From the NCBI RefSeq assembly GCF_018882095.1, contig NZ_JACVPD010000002.1, forward strand, positions 248,001-312,000: a DNA stretch of 64,000 nt, read 5' to 3'. Within the stretch, counting starts at the first letter, position 1; the number at the start of each line of letters is the position of its first letter. The notes beneath the pieces are model-generated. The model was not told where the DNA came from, made no database searches, and worked only from the letters and a program-made list of their open reading frames with translations. Positions 7,825 to 18,464 of this stretch are shown here, piece by piece. Origin of the DNA: Polynucleobacter sp. CS-Odin-A6. GTDB taxonomy: Bacteria > Pseudomonadota > Gammaproteobacteria > Burkholderiales > Burkholderiaceae. The position numbers were made by a program, and so were the translations under genes.

Positions 7825-8617
7825 TTTTCCGATAAACCAAATCCCACACTCCGTGACCCAACTTTAATCCTCGGTTTTCAAACTTGGTAATGGGTCTGTA
7901 AGCTGGCCGCTCAACATACCCGAGTTGCTTTGTATTGAGTTGCTCGAGGGTAGGTTTAAATTCTTTACTAGACCCCCCTTCTTTTGTAACATCATCGAAG
8001 GTAAAAGTTTCTATCTGCATTTGCTCGTTCGAAGTATTCATGAGCATTGGCTCGGCATTTAAAACTAATAGCATTTGCTCGGCATAGTTATGCCAGTCGG
8101 TGGCGAGATGTAAATAGGCTCCGAGCTTTAAACGAGAAACCAATAGCGTTACGAACTCCGCTTGTATTAAGCGGCGCTTATGGTGACGCTTTTTATGCCA
8201 AGGATCTGCAAAGTAAATATGGATCCCATCTAAGGAGTTTGGCGCAATCATTTTCTCGAGTACCTCAACAGCATCGTGACGAATCAAGCGCAAATTAGTG
8301 AGATTATTTTCACCAATCAATTTCAGTAAAGCGCCAACCCCAGGAGGATGTACTTCAATCGCCAAGAAATCATCTTCAGGTCGTAAGGTTGCAATTTTGG
8401 CAGTGGTTTCTCCCATACCAAAACCAATTTCCAATATCTTAGGACGCAAAGAGCCATCAAAAGCAGCCTGAAGATTGAGCTCTTCTTCTTGATAGGGAAT
8501 TAAAAACTGTGGGCCCAACTCATCCATCGCCCTTTGTTGACCAGCAGTAGTTCTGCCTGCCCTTAAAACAAAAGAGCGGATACGGTCGACCTGCTTCTCC
8601 GATCTCTCTTCAGGCAA
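7820..8617 (-). CDS. trmB: tRNA (guanine-N7-)-methyltransferase
   Basis: A 265-residue SAM-dependent enzyme making m7G46 in the tRNA variable loop. Family features: [17 protein letters not shown] near the N-terminus, the SAM site [10 protein letters not shown], and [19 protein letters not shown]. The C-terminus ends in a [11 protein letters not shown] strand as in other TrmB proteins. The homologous region begins well before the first in-frame ATG, so translation must start at TTG 8617, just 1 base after the upstream gene's stop codon, implying coupling. An insert around residues 198-222 is longer than in the Escherichia coli protein. Confidence 0.92.
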   Translation of the reverse strand: MPEERSEKQVDRIRSFVLRAGRTTAGQQRAMDELGPQFLIPYQEEELNLQAAFDGSLRPKILEIGFGMGETTAKIATLRPEDDFLAIEVHPPGVGALLKLIGENNLTNLRLIRHDAVEVLEKMIAPNSLDGIHIYFADPWHKKRHHKRRLIQAEFVTLLVSRLKLGAYLHLATDWHNYAEQMLLVLNAEPMLMNTSNEQMQIETFTFDDVTKEGGSSKEFKPTLEQLNTKQLGYVERPAYRPITKFENRGLKLGHGVWDLVYRKK

Positions 8618-8618
8618 C

Positions 8619-9572
8619 CTAATTCACTACTTTCTTAAAATAAGCAATCGTCTCTTTGAGGCCATCCTCAAGATGAACTTTAGGCTGCCAACCTAGCTTG
8701 GCTTTAGCCAGCTCAATATTGGGTTGGCGTTGCTTAGGATCATCCGATGGGAGTGGCTGATGAATAATTTTGGATTTACTACCCGAGAGCTTCAAAATGG
8801 TTTCAGCTAATTGCAGCATTGTGAACTCACCTGGATTACCAATATTAACGGGGCCTGTAAAGCCTTCTTCGGAGTTCATCATGGATACCATGGCATCAAT
8901 CAGATCATCTACATAACAAAAGCTTCGTGTCTGCTGACCGTCACCATAGATAGTAATGTCTTTGCCTTGTAAGGCTTGCACAATAAAGTTGCTTACTACC
9001 CGACCGTCATTCGGATGCATGCGAGGTCCATAGGTATTAAAGATTCTCACCACTTTAATATCTAAGTTGTGCTGACGATAATAATCAAAAAATAAGGTTT
9101 CGGCACAGCGCTTGCCCTCGTCATAGCAAGAGCGAATCCCAATGGGATTGACTCTTCCCCAATACTCTTCTGGTTGAGGGTGCACTTCAGGGTCACCATA
9201 GACTTCACTGGTAGACGCTTGCAAGATTCTGGCGCGAGTGCGCTTAGCTAATCCCAGCATATTAATTGCGCCATGCACGCTGGTCTTCGTCGTTTGGACG
9301 GGATCATATTGATAATGGACTGGTGAAGCTGGGCAAGCCAAGTTGTAGATCTGGTTGGTTTCTACATACAGTGGGAAGGTCACGTCGTGACGCATGATCT
9401 CTAAATGGGGATTGCCTAGTAGATGGGACAAATTTTGCTTGGTACCCGTAAAGAAGTTATCCACCACCAAAACCTCATTACCCTCTTTAAGCAGTTTCTC
9501 GGTGAGGTGCGAGCCAAGAAAGCCTGCGCCTCCAGTGATGAGGATTTTGTTGTGACGATTGTAATTTTGCAT
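8619..9572 (-). CDS. UDP-glucuronate decarboxylase-like SDR epimerase
   Basis: A 317-residue extended short-chain dehydrogenase. It has the NAD-binding [10 protein letters not shown] (residues 14-23), the catalytic Tyr150 and Lys154 in YDEGKR, and the segment [18 protein letters not shown] that is characteristic of UDP-xylose synthases, which decarboxylate UDP-glucuronate to UDP-xylose. It sits immediately before trmB and not inside the glycan cluster that begins 5 kb away, but its product could feed that cluster. A nearby DUF2721 gene precedes it by 6 bases. dTDP-glucose dehydratase activity is a less likely alternative. Confidence 0.8.
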   Translation of the reverse strand: MQNYNRHNKILITGGAGFLGSHLTEKLLKEGNEVLVVDNFFTGTKQNLSHLLGNPHLEIMRHDVTFPLYVETNQIYNLACPASPVHYQYDPVQTTKTSVHGAINMLGLAKRTRARILQASTSEVYGDPEVHPQPEEYWGRVNPIGIRSCYDEGKRCAETLFFDYYRQHNLDIKVVRIFNTYGPRMHPNDGRVVSNFIVQALQGKDITIYGDGQQTRSFCYVDDLIDAMVSMMNSEEGFTGPVNIGNPGEFTMLQLAETILKLSGSKSKIIHQPLPSDDPKQRQPNIELAKAKLGWQPKVHLEDGLKETIAYFKKVVN

Positions 9573-9578
9573 AGTATT

Positions 9579-10037
9579 TTATTTAGGAAAAGGTGTGTTC
9601 CAACCAGCGGAACGATAGGCATAAACCACTTCAGCCAGCACGACTGAGAGAGAAGTCATAAATGATATGAGGCCCAGTACGAAAGTCCAAATAACATAGG
9701 TAGCCTGTATGGAACGTACTGCACCTGCTTGAAAGAAAAATAGTTCCAAGACGGTTAATGAAATAAATACACCACTCAAAACGTTGAAGAAAATGGCCAC
9801 AGTACAAAGACGGCCTCGAACTTTTGCCTCATTGGCTTCCTTCATCATGTGAATCAGGATGGCCTGATCCTGAATAACCCCCTCCTCAATGCGATCTTGG
9901 ATAGCGCGCATGCGATCGACCGATCGAGCCAAGCGTGCAGAAATGGCATTAATGAGTGTAGCTACTGCGGTCAATAAAAAGACAGGTGCTAGGGCTAGCT
10001 GAATATTATTTGTAATTGCGTCTATTGATGCATCCAT
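9579..10037 (-). CDS. DUF2721-family membrane protein
   Basis: A 152-residue predicted inner-membrane protein. An N-terminal membrane segment (LALAPVFLLTAVATLI) is followed by RLARSVDRMRAIQDRI, the basic amphipathic stretch typical of DUF2721, and two further hydrophobic segments (about residues 80-100 and 113-135). The family's function is unknown. It is placed between uppP (44 bases upstream) and the UDP-glucuronate decarboxylase-like gene (6 bases downstream), so it may be co-expressed with envelope genes. Confidence 0.75.
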   Translation of the reverse strand: MDASIDAITNNIQLALAPVFLLTAVATLINAISARLARSVDRMRAIQDRIEEGVIQDQAILIHMMKEANEAKVRGRLCTVAIFFNVLSGVFISLTVLELFFFQAGAVRSIQATYVIWTFVLGLISFMTSLSVVLAEVVYAYRSAGWNTPFPK

Positions 10038-10081
10038 ATTGATTCCAGTGTGTTATCCAATTTACTTGTTGAATCTTCAGC

Positions 10082-10927
10082 TTAATGTGACCAGGCCACT
10101 AGCCCACTATAGGCGCTGATCAAGACTAGCAAGCCAAAGACAATACGATACCAAGCAAAGGGGATAAAGTTATGCCCAGCAACATAATGAATTAACCAGC
10201 GCACGCAAATAAAGGCTGAGATAAAGGCTGAAATAAATCCGACAGCAATCGCCCAAGTGAAGTCGCCCGACAAAGAAACAGGGCTTTTCCAAAGCTTTAG
10301 TAATTCATAGGCCGTTGCGCCCCCAATGACCGGAATAGCCAAAAAGAAAGAAAACTCGGTAGCTACTGCTCGCGGCAAACCAAAGAGCATGCCCCCAATA
10401 ATGGTCGCGCCCGAGCGAGATGTCCCTGGAATCAAAGCAGCACATTGCGCTAATCCCACTTTTAAAGCATCTAAGGGAGTGAGATCATCTACCGATTGAA
10501 TATGGCCTTTGGTAGGCATCACTTTTTTCTGACGATGCTCCGCCCAAAAAATGACGAATCCCCCCACGATAAAGGCAGTCGCAACTGGAATTGGAGCAAA
10601 CAAGACCGCCTTAATATATTTACCAAATACGAAAGCCAGACCCATAGCAGGAATAGAAGCAATCAATAAATTCATAATAAAGCGCCGAGAAATCGCGCTA
10701 GTTTGCAAAGTGGATGCCACCTTCAAAAGCTTTTCCCTAAACTCCCAGCAGACCGCCAAGATCGCTCCAAACTGAATAATCACCTCGAAGGCTTTGCCAC
10801 GCTCATCATTAAAATCGAGTAAATCGCCAACCAATATCAAATGGCCTGTACTGGAGATTGGCAAAAACTCCGTTAAGCCCTCCACTACCCCTAGTATTAA
10901 GGCCTTGCCTAGCAAAATTAGATCCAT
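10082..10927 (-). CDS. uppP: Undecaprenyl-diphosphatase UppP/BacA
   Basis: A 281-residue polytopic inner-membrane phosphatase that regenerates undecaprenyl phosphate, the lipid carrier for peptidoglycan and O-antigen. Both diagnostic sites are seen: [17 protein letters not shown] (residues about 14-30) and [13 protein letters not shown] (about 167-179). At least six hydrophobic segments are visible. It diverges from the TolC-family gene. A TATAAAAT sequence ends seven bases before the ATG. The role fits the nearby surface-glycan cluster, which also depends on undecaprenyl phosphate. Confidence 0.95.
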   Translation of the reverse strand: MDLILLGKALILGVVEGLTEFLPISSTGHLILVGDLLDFNDERGKAFEVIIQFGAILAVCWEFREKLLKVASTLQTSAISRRFIMNLLIASIPAMGLAFVFGKYIKAVLFAPIPVATAFIVGGFVIFWAEHRQKKVMPTKGHIQSVDDLTPLDALKVGLAQCAALIPGTSRSGATIIGGMLFGLPRAVATEFSFFLAIPVIGGATAYELLKLWKSPVSLSGDFTWAIAVGFISAFISAFICVRWLIHYVAGHNFIPFAWYRIVFGLLVLISAYSGLVAWSH

Positions 10928-10934
10928 AGACCTG

Positions 10935-10942
10935 ATTTTATA
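10935..10942 (-). promoter_or_regulatory. -10-like element directly upstream of uppP
   Basis: Minus-strand TATAAAAT followed by seven bases and the uppP ATG. It is the best -10 match in the divergent interval on this strand, though no -35 at normal spacing is evident. It would give a transcript beginning at or near the start codon. Confidence 0.35.
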
Positions 10943-11047
10943 GATAGATAGTATTGGAGTTCAGATTTGGCAAAATGAGGCTCAAATCAGGCAATTTGTA
11001 CAAATAAGCCTTAAACTGCATGGCACATTGAAAAGTACTCGAATTAG

Positions 11048-12667
11048 ATGATCCCAACCCGCTTTCGCCTATCTCAGTTAACCGCTTTTGGTTTAATCCT
11101 GAGCCAGACACTCGGCTTTGGTGCGATCTCTTCCAGCGTTTATGGGCAAAGTGCTATTGGAGCCAAGCCATCGCTGCCAACCCCTATCAGCACCCAATCC
11201 TTAACCGGATTGGATATGCCTCCACAAATGGTGGCAGTTCCAAAGCAGGCAATTCCGACTAATGGCGCCCCTTCAAGCTTGAATGGCGCCGCTGGTGTCA
11301 CTAGCCCTAGTCAAGCATCCGATTTAATTCGCCTGTATCAAGAGGCTGCGTTTAGCGACCCCGTTCTCAATGCGGCACGCTTTAGCTACCAAGCCAGCAA
11401 AGAATTGTATTGGCAAGGTTTATCCTTATTACTTCCACAAGCGAACGCTACCCCTGGCGGTACTCGCTATTACCAGCATGGTGCGGGTACTACAACCGTA
11501 TCTAATCAAGCCGGAAACTCCCGTGTATTTGATCAAAAAAACTACACCGTCACGCTGACACAACCCGTATTTAACGTCGCTGCCTTAGAGGCATTTAATC
11601 AGGGTGACTTGAATACCAAAATTGCTGACATGCGATTTTATCTAGCGCAACAAGATTTAATTCTGCGGGTATCACAAGCATATTTTGATGCTTTAACCAG
11701 TCAAGATAACGTTGAACTCTATCGCAATAAAAAAGGATTAATTAAGCAACAACTCGAAATTGCCCAAGCAAAATTTGATGCCGGCTTAGCAACGATTGTT
11801 GATGTCAATACTGCTCAAGCTGCATTAGATCTCGCCAACTCTCAAGAAATTGGAGCGCAAGCGGATCTCGTAGTCAAACGCGGTGTTTTAGAGCAATTAG
11901 TTGGGCGACCTGTGGGTGCTTTAAAGCCACTAACCAAAGAGGCCAAGATTGATGGGGTTCTTAGAGATCCTCGCTCTAGGAGTAAGGATAGCAATGGCAT
12001 TCCCATTGCCGAAAGCGTGAACCCAGCATTACCTAAGGGTCAAACTTTGGAAGACTGGATTCTTCAAGCTGAAACAGCGAATTTCAATGTGTTGGTAGGT
12101 CAGCTGTCGGTTAGCCTGGCAGAGAGTACTTATAGAGCATCGCAAGCGCTCAATTACCCCACCATTAATTTAGTCGGCACGAGTGGCTATAACACTTCAA
12201 ATGGAACCCCTAACAGCTATCAACCAGCGCAAACAAATGTATATAACAACACCATTGGTTTGCAAATGAATATTCCACTGGTTTCTGGTGGCTATAACAG
12301 CTCTGTTATTCGTCAGAATGCTGCTCTCTTAGATGCAGCTAAGGCCAATTTCGATAACGCCCGTCGCACAGCAGCCCAAAATACGCGCGCAGCCTTTACT
12401 GGCTTTTATGGTGGCCTGGCAAGTGTGAAGGCTTATGAGGCCGCAGAGCGCTCATCGACATCCGCATTGGAGTCCAGCAAGCTCGGATTTCAGGTAGGGA
12501 CATTGATCAATATTGATGTATTGATCGCCTTAGATACCGTGATTTCTACCCGCTCCCTACTACAGCAGTCACGCTATAACACTATCCTCAATGCGATTCG
12601 ACTGAAAGCACTTTCCTCTTCTTTGTCTGACGAGGATCTGCTTTCTATTAACACTCTGCTCCGATAA
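11048..12667 (+). CDS. TolC-family outer-membrane efflux channel
   Basis: A 539-residue outer-membrane channel subunit of the TolC type. A signal-peptide-like N-terminus (residues 1-33) is followed by a Ser/Pro-rich spacer to about residue 80, then two homologous long-helix repeats starting LIRLYQEAAFSDPVLNAAR and, in the second half, ETANFNVLVGQLSVSLAES. The helix RVSQAYFDALTSQDNVELY is typical. No inner-membrane pump or periplasmic adaptor is adjacent, so it may serve several exporters or a type I secretion system elsewhere. It is convergent with waaC. Confidence 0.9.
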   Translation: MIPTRFRLSQLTAFGLILSQTLGFGAISSSVYGQSAIGAKPSLPTPISTQSLTGLDMPPQMVAVPKQAIPTNGAPSSLNGAAGVTSPSQASDLIRLYQEAAFSDPVLNAARFSYQASKELYWQGLSLLLPQANATPGGTRYYQHGAGTTTVSNQAGNSRVFDQKNYTVTLTQPVFNVAALEAFNQGDLNTKIADMRFYLAQQDLILRVSQAYFDALTSQDNVELYRNKKGLIKQQLEIAQAKFDAGLATIVDVNTAQAALDLANSQEIGAQADLVVKRGVLEQLVGRPVGALKPLTKEAKIDGVLRDPRSRSKDSNGIPIAESVNPALPKGQTLEDWILQAETANFNVLVGQLSVSLAESTYRASQALNYPTINLVGTSGYNTSNGTPNSYQPAQTNVYNNTIGLQMNIPLVSGGYNSSVIRQNAALLDAAKANFDNARRTAAQNTRAAFTGFYGGLASVKAYEAAERSSTSALESSKLGFQVGTLINIDVLIALDTVISTRSLLQQSRYNTILNAIRLKALSSSLSDEDLLSINTLLR

Positions 12668-12673
12668 GAGAAA

Positions 12674-13699
12674 TCAAGCCAGTAGTTTAAGAGAGGCATC
12701 CAACACCTCTTTGACTGTCGGTGGACTTTGGATATCACCCACATTAGCAATTCGGTTGGACCAATAGCCCTCCGTTTTCCAGCGGGGAGAATCGCAATAA
12801 ATTTCTACGGTCGGCTTATCTAAAACTGCGGCAAGATGCGTTAAGCCAGTATCAACCCCCACTGTTAATGCAGCACCAGCAATCACTGAAAAAGCCGTTT
12901 CGATAGAAAAGGCTGGGGGGACAAGCGCATTAGAAATTTGAGATGCAAGCAAATCGCTGACTGATTTTTCTGCCGCATTTCCCCAAGGAAATACTACTTG
13001 AAAGCCACGCGCTGCCAGCTCTTTACCAAAGGCAACCCAATGCATGTTAGCCCAGCGCTTAGCTTCTCTTGCTGTGGAATGAAAGCACAGTACATAAGGC
13101 GCATTCAGCTCTGAAATAGAAGACTTTGAAATACTGGTAATCCATTCTTTTGGATAAAATTGTGGCGTAGTTGAGCGCTCCAGTAAGGGCCAATTCAATG
13201 CCGAACACATTACCTGGCGCGACCGATCTACCGCGTGACATTGAGTAGGCACACGAACAGATTGGCTATAAAAATATCTTGCGAGCGGTTCATAACCTGA
13301 GAACTCAGTCGCATTAGCAAGACCAATAACTACAGCGTCTTGGCTCTTCTTGGCCAAAGAACATACGATGGCGGATTTGAGTAGGCCTTGTGTTTCAATC
13401 ACCACATCATAGGTAGTCGTTTGCAATATTTTTCTGAATGCAAAGTATTCTTTCCAAACGGCCAGGCTAAACAGATTCTTCTTCCACCGACGCAAGCCAA
13501 AGGGGATGATCCGATCTATTCCCCTAAAACCATCTCGAGTTAATAGTGGGGTGAGTAAGTGGACATACCCCTCCTCCACTACCCAATCGATTTGGGCATG
13601 AGGTAATCGTGCTCGTAAATCCCAAACAATAGGGAGGTTATGTAAGACATCACCCAGAGACGATAGTTTTACCAATAAGATTTTGGGGGAAGCGCTCAT
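12674..13699 (-). CDS. waaC: ADP-heptose:LPS heptosyltransferase I
   Basis: A 341-residue GT9-family enzyme adding the first L-glycero-D-manno-heptose to the Kdo of the lipopolysaccharide inner core on the cytoplasmic face. It starts with KILLVKLSSLGDVLHNLP, as in WaaC proteins, and has the donor-site motif GVDTGLTHLAA near residue 280. It follows rfbC by 41 bases and ends the minus-strand glycan run, linking that cluster to LPS. Heptosyltransferase II (WaaF) is the main alternative, but the DVLHNLP opening and the VDTGLTHL context favour WaaC. Confidence 0.87.
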   Translation of the reverse strand: MSASPKILLVKLSSLGDVLHNLPIVWDLRARLPHAQIDWVVEEGYVHLLTPLLTRDGFRGIDRIIPFGLRRWKKNLFSLAVWKEYFAFRKILQTTTYDVVIETQGLLKSAIVCSLAKKSQDAVVIGLANATEFSGYEPLARYFYSQSVRVPTQCHAVDRSRQVMCSALNWPLLERSTTPQFYPKEWITSISKSSISELNAPYVLCFHSTAREAKRWANMHWVAFGKELAARGFQVVFPWGNAAEKSVSDLLASQISNALVPPAFSIETAFSVIAGAALTVGVDTGLTHLAAVLDKPTVEIYCDSPRWKTEGYWSNRIANVGDIQSPPTVKEVLDASLKLLA

Positions 13700-13740
13700 C
13701 AGAGCATTATCTTATCTTTTGAAAATAAGCTTAAATTCAA

Positions 13741-14307
13741 CTAGAACTTGGGGGCAAGATCCCACGATAGGCCAGCAGAATCTTTGGCATTCATATTGGG
13801 CTTGATACCTGTTGGCAAGGGCCATTTAATACCAACGGTAGAGTCGTTCCAGGCCAAGCAAGCCTCACTTTGGGGGTGATAGTAGTCAGTAGTCTTATAG
13901 AGAAACTCAGCAGACTCAGACAGCACTAAAAAGCCATGAGCTAAACCTGGTGGTATCCACAATTGTTTATGGTTAACGGCGCTCAGCTCGATGCCAGCCC
14001 ACTGCCCATAGGTAGGCGAATCTTTGCGAATATCTACCGCCACATCAAAAACACTACCGGCAACAACACGCATCAATTTACCCTGTGTTTGCTCTGATTG
14101 GTAATGCAAGCCCCGCAACGTCCACTGATGAGAAAAAGAGTGGTTATCTTGTACAAACTCGACATTCAAATCGGTAGCCGCAGCAAAGTCTTGAGCGTTA
14201 AAGGATTCAGTAAACCAACCGCGTTCATCACCAAAAACCTTGGGCTCAATGATGAGTACATCATGAATGGCTGTTGGAGTAACTATTAGTTTAGGCTGGG
14301 TGCTCAC
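13741..14307 (-). CDS. rfbC: dTDP-4-dehydrorhamnose 3,5-epimerase
   Basis: A 188-residue cupin epimerase, the third step of dTDP-L-rhamnose synthesis. Signature segments: [26 protein letters not shown], and [18 protein letters not shown] with the catalytic His, then [13 protein letters not shown]. The start is GTG at 14307, in a GTGA overlap with the rfbA stop codon, so translation is coupled. Length and motifs are normal. Confidence 0.95.
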   Translation of the reverse strand: MSTQPKLIVTPTAIHDVLIIEPKVFGDERGWFTESFNAQDFAAATDLNVEFVQDNHSFSHQWTLRGLHYQSEQTQGKLMRVVAGSVFDVAVDIRKDSPTYGQWAGIELSAVNHKQLWIPPGLAHGFLVLSESAEFLYKTTDYYHPQSEACLAWNDSTVGIKWPLPTGIKPNMNAKDSAGLSWDLAPKF

Positions 14308-15242
14308 CCGATCATCCTCTTTTGCGATAAAGCAGCAGGTTGGATACCGGTATTGAGCTCATTCACAATTTTACTGAGGTATTGTCCGTAGCTATTTTTA
14401 TTGAGTTTCGCGGCTACTTTTCGAACATCATCCGCTGTAATCCACCCTTGACGATAAGCAATCTCCTCGGGGCATGCAACCATGAGACCTTGGCGCTTTT
14501 GTAATGTGGCGATAAAGCCAGCAGCATCTAGCAATGAGTCATGAGTCCCTGTATCAAGCCATGCAAAGCCACGGCCCATAATCTCGACATTAAGCTCATT
14601 CTTTGCAAGATAGGCGCGGTTCACATCCGTAATTTCTAACTCTCCGCGTGCACTCGGCTTGATTGATGAGGCGATGTCACAGACTTGGTTGTCATAAAAA
14701 TAGAGGCCGGTAACTGCGTAGTTGCTTCTCGGTTTGAGAGGTTTTTCTTCAATCGAGAGTGCTTTGTACTCTTGATCAAATTCCACTACACCGTATCGCT
14801 CAGGATCATTCACGTGATAAGCAAATACTGTAGCGCCGCTATTGCGATCATTGGCGCTATCAAGCTGATTCACTAACTCATGACCATAAAAAATATTGTC
14901 ACCTAATACTAAGGCACTAGGATTGTTACCGACAAAGTTTTTGCCTAAGGTAAATGCTTGAGCCAATCCATCGGGTGAGGGCTGTACGCAATACTCAATA
15001 TTCAAGCCCCACTGAGAACCATCACCCAACAACTCTGTAAACCGCGGCGTGTCATGGGGTGTAGAAATTAACAAAATATCGCGAATGCCAGCAAGCATCA
15101 GCGTAGTCAACGGATAGTAGACCATCGGCTTATCGTAGACAGGCATGAGCTGTTTAGAAACGGCCTGCGTCACTGGATATAAACGAGTGCCAGAGCCTCC
15201 TGCCAAAATAATGCCTTTGCGATTCATCGGATTTACGGCCAT
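14304..15242 (-). CDS. rfbA: Glucose-1-phosphate thymidylyltransferase
   Basis: This enzyme makes dTDP-glucose from dTTP and glucose 1-phosphate, the common precursor for both dTDP-rhamnose and the 3-acetamido sugar branch next door. The nucleotide-binding [16 protein letters not shown] and [11 protein letters not shown] are clear. Starting at ATG 15242 gives 312 residues and an AGAAAG element six bases upstream; ATG 15227 (307 residues) is also possible, while the longest frame would begin inside rfbD. It ends overlapping rfbC by 4 bases. Confidence 0.95.
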   Translation of the reverse strand: MAVNPMNRKGIILAGGSGTRLYPVTQAVSKQLMPVYDKPMVYYPLTTLMLAGIRDILLISTPHDTPRFTELLGDGSQWGLNIEYCVQPSPDGLAQAFTLGKNFVGNNPSALVLGDNIFYGHELVNQLDSANDRNSGATVFAYHVNDPERYGVVEFDQEYKALSIEEKPLKPRSNYAVTGLYFYDNQVCDIASSIKPSARGELEITDVNRAYLAKNELNVEIMGRGFAWLDTGTHDSLLDAAGFIATLQKRQGLMVACPEEIAYRQGWITADDVRKVAAKLNKNSYGQYLSKIVNELNTGIQPAALSQKRMIG

Positions 15243-15252
15243 CACTTGCTTT

Positions 15253-16215
15253 CTAGAGAATTCCATCTTTAACCAACTTCGAGACATAGGCTTTCACGTC
15301 AATATCCCAGGGCTGATTGAGTTGTTGTAATTTTGACATATCGCCCCGACTCTTCAAGACTTGGTGAAGCTTATCAGTCGACATTCTTGAGTTCATGGGT
15401 CTAGGAGCAGGTAGAGGGTAGTCCACCGCAGGAATTGACTCAATAGCATCTGGCAGCACCTTCAGGGTTGCGCCAGCCTCTAAGGCAACTTGCACGGCTA
15501 AAACTGCCAAACCATGCCAATCAGTCTCGCCTGCTGGCACTGCATGATAAATGCCAGAGGGAAACTCTCTTAGCAAGCCTGCATCATCCATTACAAAATT
15601 CAAGCTCATTTGCGCTAGCCACTGGGCGCTAGTGGGGACTCCGCATTGATCATGAATCACCTTGAGCGCTTCTCGCTCTTTTGCTAAACGCAAAATAGTC
15701 CGAATAAAATTGCCACCATCGCCATATACCCAGCTAGTTCTTAAGATAGCGTATTGGCCGCCATTATTACTACTAACAAATGTCTTGGTAATCACTTCTT
15801 CACCAAGGGCCTTGCTTTTGCCATACATACCTAAGGGATTACGGATATCACCTTCTAGATAGTAGCCATATTTCTCACCATCAAATACATAGTCAGTCGA
15901 GAAGTGTAAAAGAGTAGCGCCATGTTTTGCAGCGAATTGCGCCATGATCTCAGGGGCTGTGGCATTGATTGCAAAAGCAAGGGCTGGCTCTGCCTCCGCT
16001 TTATCGACGGCTGTGTATGCTGAAGCATTGATGATGAGATCGGGCTGGAATTGGCTTAACAGTGCAGTTAAAGCACTTGCGTTAGTTAGATCGCATTCGG
16101 GGCGACCAACGTATTGAATATTTGGCTTATCCATGAAAATAGATAATTGAGTATCAAGTAAAACCTGAAATGCTTTTCCTAATTGACCATCTTTACCAAA
16201 TACCAGGATATTCAT
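15253..16215 (-). CDS. rfbD: dTDP-4-dehydrorhamnose reductase
   Basis: A 320-residue SDR that reduces dTDP-4-keto-L-rhamnose to dTDP-L-rhamnose. It opens [17 protein letters not shown], the NAD(P)-binding motif, and contains [18 protein letters not shown] and a YGKSKALGE catalytic Tyr-Lys segment. The open frame extends 216 bases further upstream, but that part lies in rfbB and adds non-homologous residues; ATG 16215 is 16 bases after the rfbB stop and is preferred. A stretch around residues 30-38 gives it a slightly longer N-terminal half than the Escherichia coli enzyme. Confidence 0.95.
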   Translation of the reverse strand: MNILVFGKDGQLGKAFQVLLDTQLSIFMDKPNIQYVGRPECDLTNASALTALLSQFQPDLIINASAYTAVDKAEAEPALAFAINATAPEIMAQFAAKHGATLLHFSTDYVFDGEKYGYYLEGDIRNPLGMYGKSKALGEEVITKTFVSSNNGGQYAILRTSWVYGDGGNFIRTILRLAKEREALKVIHDQCGVPTSAQWLAQMSLNFVMDDAGLLREFPSGIYHAVPAGETDWHGLAVLAVQVALEAGATLKVLPDAIESIPAVDYPLPAPRPMNSRMSTDKLHQVLKSRGDMSKLQQLNQPWDIDVKAYVSKLVKDGIL

Positions 16216-16231
16216 TAAGGCTATGCGTAGT

Positions 16232-17290
16232 CTAGTGGTACTGCTTTTGCAGCCAGTCACGATAAGAGCCACTAACGACGCCCTCGACCCACACCGGATT
16301 ATCCAAGTACCACTGCACTGTCTTCCGAATACCAGTATCAAAAGTCTCAGCAGGCCTCCATCCCAACTCTCGCTCAACTTTGCTAGCATCAATCGCGTAA
16401 CGGCGATCATGCCCTGGGCGATCCTTGACATAAGTGATCTGCTCTACATAAGACTTGCCATCTGAGCGTGGCTGAAGTTCATCTAAGATCGCGCAAATAG
16501 TTTTTACAACATCAATATTGGTTTTTTCATTCCAGCCGCCAATGTTGTAAGTCTCACCTAGTTTTCCATGAGCCAATACTTCACGAATCGCAGAACAATG
16601 ATCACCCACATACAGCCAATCACGAATCTGCTGTCCATCGCCATAAATGGGCAATGGCTTGTGATTGAGTGCATTAAGAATGACTAATGGAATCAACTTC
16701 TCAGGAAAGTGATAGGGGCCATAGTTATTAGAACAATTGGTTGTCACTACAGGAAAGCCATAAGTATGAAACCATGCGCGCACTAAATGGTCTGAAGCTG
16801 CCTTGGACGCAGAGTATGGACTATTAGGTTCATAGGTATTGGTTTCAGTAAAAGCAGGATCTGTTAAAGATAAGGATCCATACACTTCATCAGTAGATAC
16901 ATGATGAAAGCGAAATGCTTTTTTAGAAAATTCGTCTAAGTCGCTCCAATATTTTCGAGCACACTCAAGCAAATTAAAGGTACCGACAATATTGGTGGTG
17001 ATAAATTCAGTTGGCCCATCGATAGATCGATCTACATGACTCTCAGCTGCAAAATTTACAATTGCACTTGGTTGATACTCTTTGAGCAATCTGGTAACTA
17101 ACCCTTGATCACCAATATCGCCTTGAAAAAATATATGCCGAGGGTCATCTCTTACAGATTCTAAAGTAGCCAAATTACCGGCATAGGTTAGCTTATCTAA
17201 GTTAATGACTCCTTCTTTGGTGGGATCTCTCAGAAAATCAAGGACAAAATTTCCACCAATAAAGCCAGCGCCACCAGTAACTAATATCAT
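16232..17290 (-). CDS. rfbB: dTDP-glucose 4,6-dehydratase
   Basis: A 352-residue SDR that converts dTDP-glucose to dTDP-4-keto-6-deoxyglucose, the branch point for rhamnose and for 3-amino-3,6-dideoxy sugars. It shows [33 protein letters not shown], catalytic [10 protein letters not shown], and [18 protein letters not shown] chose ATG 17290, five bases after GGAG, over an in-frame GTG six bases upstream. It lies between the fdtB-like gene and rfbD on the same strand, supplying both branches. Confidence 0.96.
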   Translation of the reverse strand: MILVTGGAGFIGGNFVLDFLRDPTKEGVINLDKLTYAGNLATLESVRDDPRHIFFQGDIGDQGLVTRLLKEYQPSAIVNFAAESHVDRSIDGPTEFITTNIVGTFNLLECARKYWSDLDEFSKKAFRFHHVSTDEVYGSLSLTDPAFTETNTYEPNSPYSASKAASDHLVRAWFHTYGFPVVTTNCSNNYGPYHFPEKLIPLVILNALNHKPLPIYGDGQQIRDWLYVGDHCSAIREVLAHGKLGETYNIGGWNEKTNIDVVKTICAILDELQPRSDGKSYVEQITYVKDRPGHDRRYAIDASKVERELGWRPAETFDTGIRKTVQWYLDNPVWVEGVVSGSYRDWLQKQYH

Positions 17291-17350
17291 TTCCACTCCA
17301 ATACTAAATGTATTGCCATGCTTGCCTATTATTTCTTAAGAAAATACTTC

Positions 17351-18457
17351 TCAGAATGCTTTACAAAAAATTTGAACTAAAGCAACTACCTTTTTCGCCT
17401 CTTCGATAGACATAGATGGACCCATGGGCAGACTTAAAGTTTCGGAATGAATTTTTTCAGAAATAGGAAAATCACCTTTTTTAAAACCAAGGTTGTTATA
17501 AGCAGGCTGCAGGTGGGGCGGGATGGGATAGTGAATCATGGTTGAAATACCCTGGTCAGCTAAATAGCTAGCCAATTTATCCCTCTGGGGATGCAGGACC
17601 ACATAAAGATGCCATGCAGATGTATTGCCGTCAATAATCTCTGGAAGAGTCAAACTTTCAATACCAGCCAAACCATGATTATAAATTTCAGCAATCTCAG
17701 CACGATGCCCATTATCAGTATTAAGCAGCGGTAATTTCATGCGCAGGAAAGCGGCCTGAATTTCATCTAATCTAGAATTGAAACCCAATACTTCATTGTG
17801 ATACTTGACGTGAGATCCATAATTACGTAAAGCGCGCAATTGATTGGCCAGCACTGGGTCATTAGTTACAATAGCTCCACCATCTCCAAGCGCACCTAAG
17901 TTTTTACCCGGGTAAAAACTAAAACCAGCTGCATCTCCAAGCGCACCTACTCGATGCCCCATAAATTCGGCTCCATGAGCCTGAGCAGCGTCCTCAAGAA
18001 CTCTTAGGCCATATTTTTTTGCTATGTCATTGATGGCAGACATATTTGCTGGTTGTCCATATAGATGAACTGCAATGATGGCCTTTGTTCGGGCGGTTAT
18101 CGCCCCTTCAATTAGAGCGGGATTAATATTGTATGTTGTTCTGTCTGGCTCGACGGGGACAGGGATGGCGCCTGTATATGTTACTGCAAGCCACGTTGCA
18201 ATGTAGGTATTGGAGGGCACAATAACTTCATCACCCGGACCTATATTCCATGCACGTAGTACCAGATGCAAGGCCTCTAGTCCATTACCAACGCCAATAC
18301 ACTCCTTGGCACCACAATAAGATGCAAATTCAACCTCAAAAGACTTGCATTCCTCACCCAGTATGAGCCACCCACTATTAAGGACTTTATCCAAGGCCGC
18401 ATGAAATTCATCTCGCTGTCTTAGATTGATAGTTTTTAAATCAAGAAAGGGAATCAT
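17351..18457 (-). CDS. fdtB: DegT/DnrJ/EryC1 aminotransferase, FdtB/QdtB-like
   Basis: A 368-residue PLP-dependent sugar aminotransferase. The PLP lysine is Lys185 in [17 protein letters not shown], and DAAQAHGAE (157-165) and [15 protein letters not shown] (56-70) are family landmarks. In this context, beside the FdtC-FdtA fusion and rfbA/rfbB, it most likely aminates a dTDP-3-keto-6-deoxyhexose at C3, giving dTDP-Fuc3N or dTDP-Qui3N. Which epimer cannot be told from sequence alone. It starts 7 bases after the fusion gene's stop. Confidence 0.85.
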   Translation of the reverse strand: MIPFLDLKTINLRQRDEFHAALDKVLNSGWLILGEECKSFEVEFASYCGAKECIGVGNGLEALHLVLRAWNIGPGDEVIVPSNTYIATWLAVTYTGAIPVPVEPDRTTYNINPALIEGAITARTKAIIAVHLYGQPANMSAINDIAKKYGLRVLEDAAQAHGAEFMGHRVGALGDAAGFSFYPGKNLGALGDGGAIVTNDPVLANQLRALRNYGSHVKYHNEVLGFNSRLDEIQAAFLRMKLPLLNTDNGHRAEIAEIYNHGLAGIESLTLPEIIDGNTSAWHLYVVLHPQRDKLASYLADQGISTMIHYPIPPHLQPAYNNLGFKKGDFPISEKIHSETLSLPMGPSMSIEEAKKVVALVQIFCKAF

Positions 18458-18464
18458 GTGGTTT

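Noticed and set aside
15253..16431. RfbD as a 392-residue protein with an N-terminal extension
   Set aside because: The first 72 residues lie within rfbB and are not homologous to the family; ATG 16215 is more likely.
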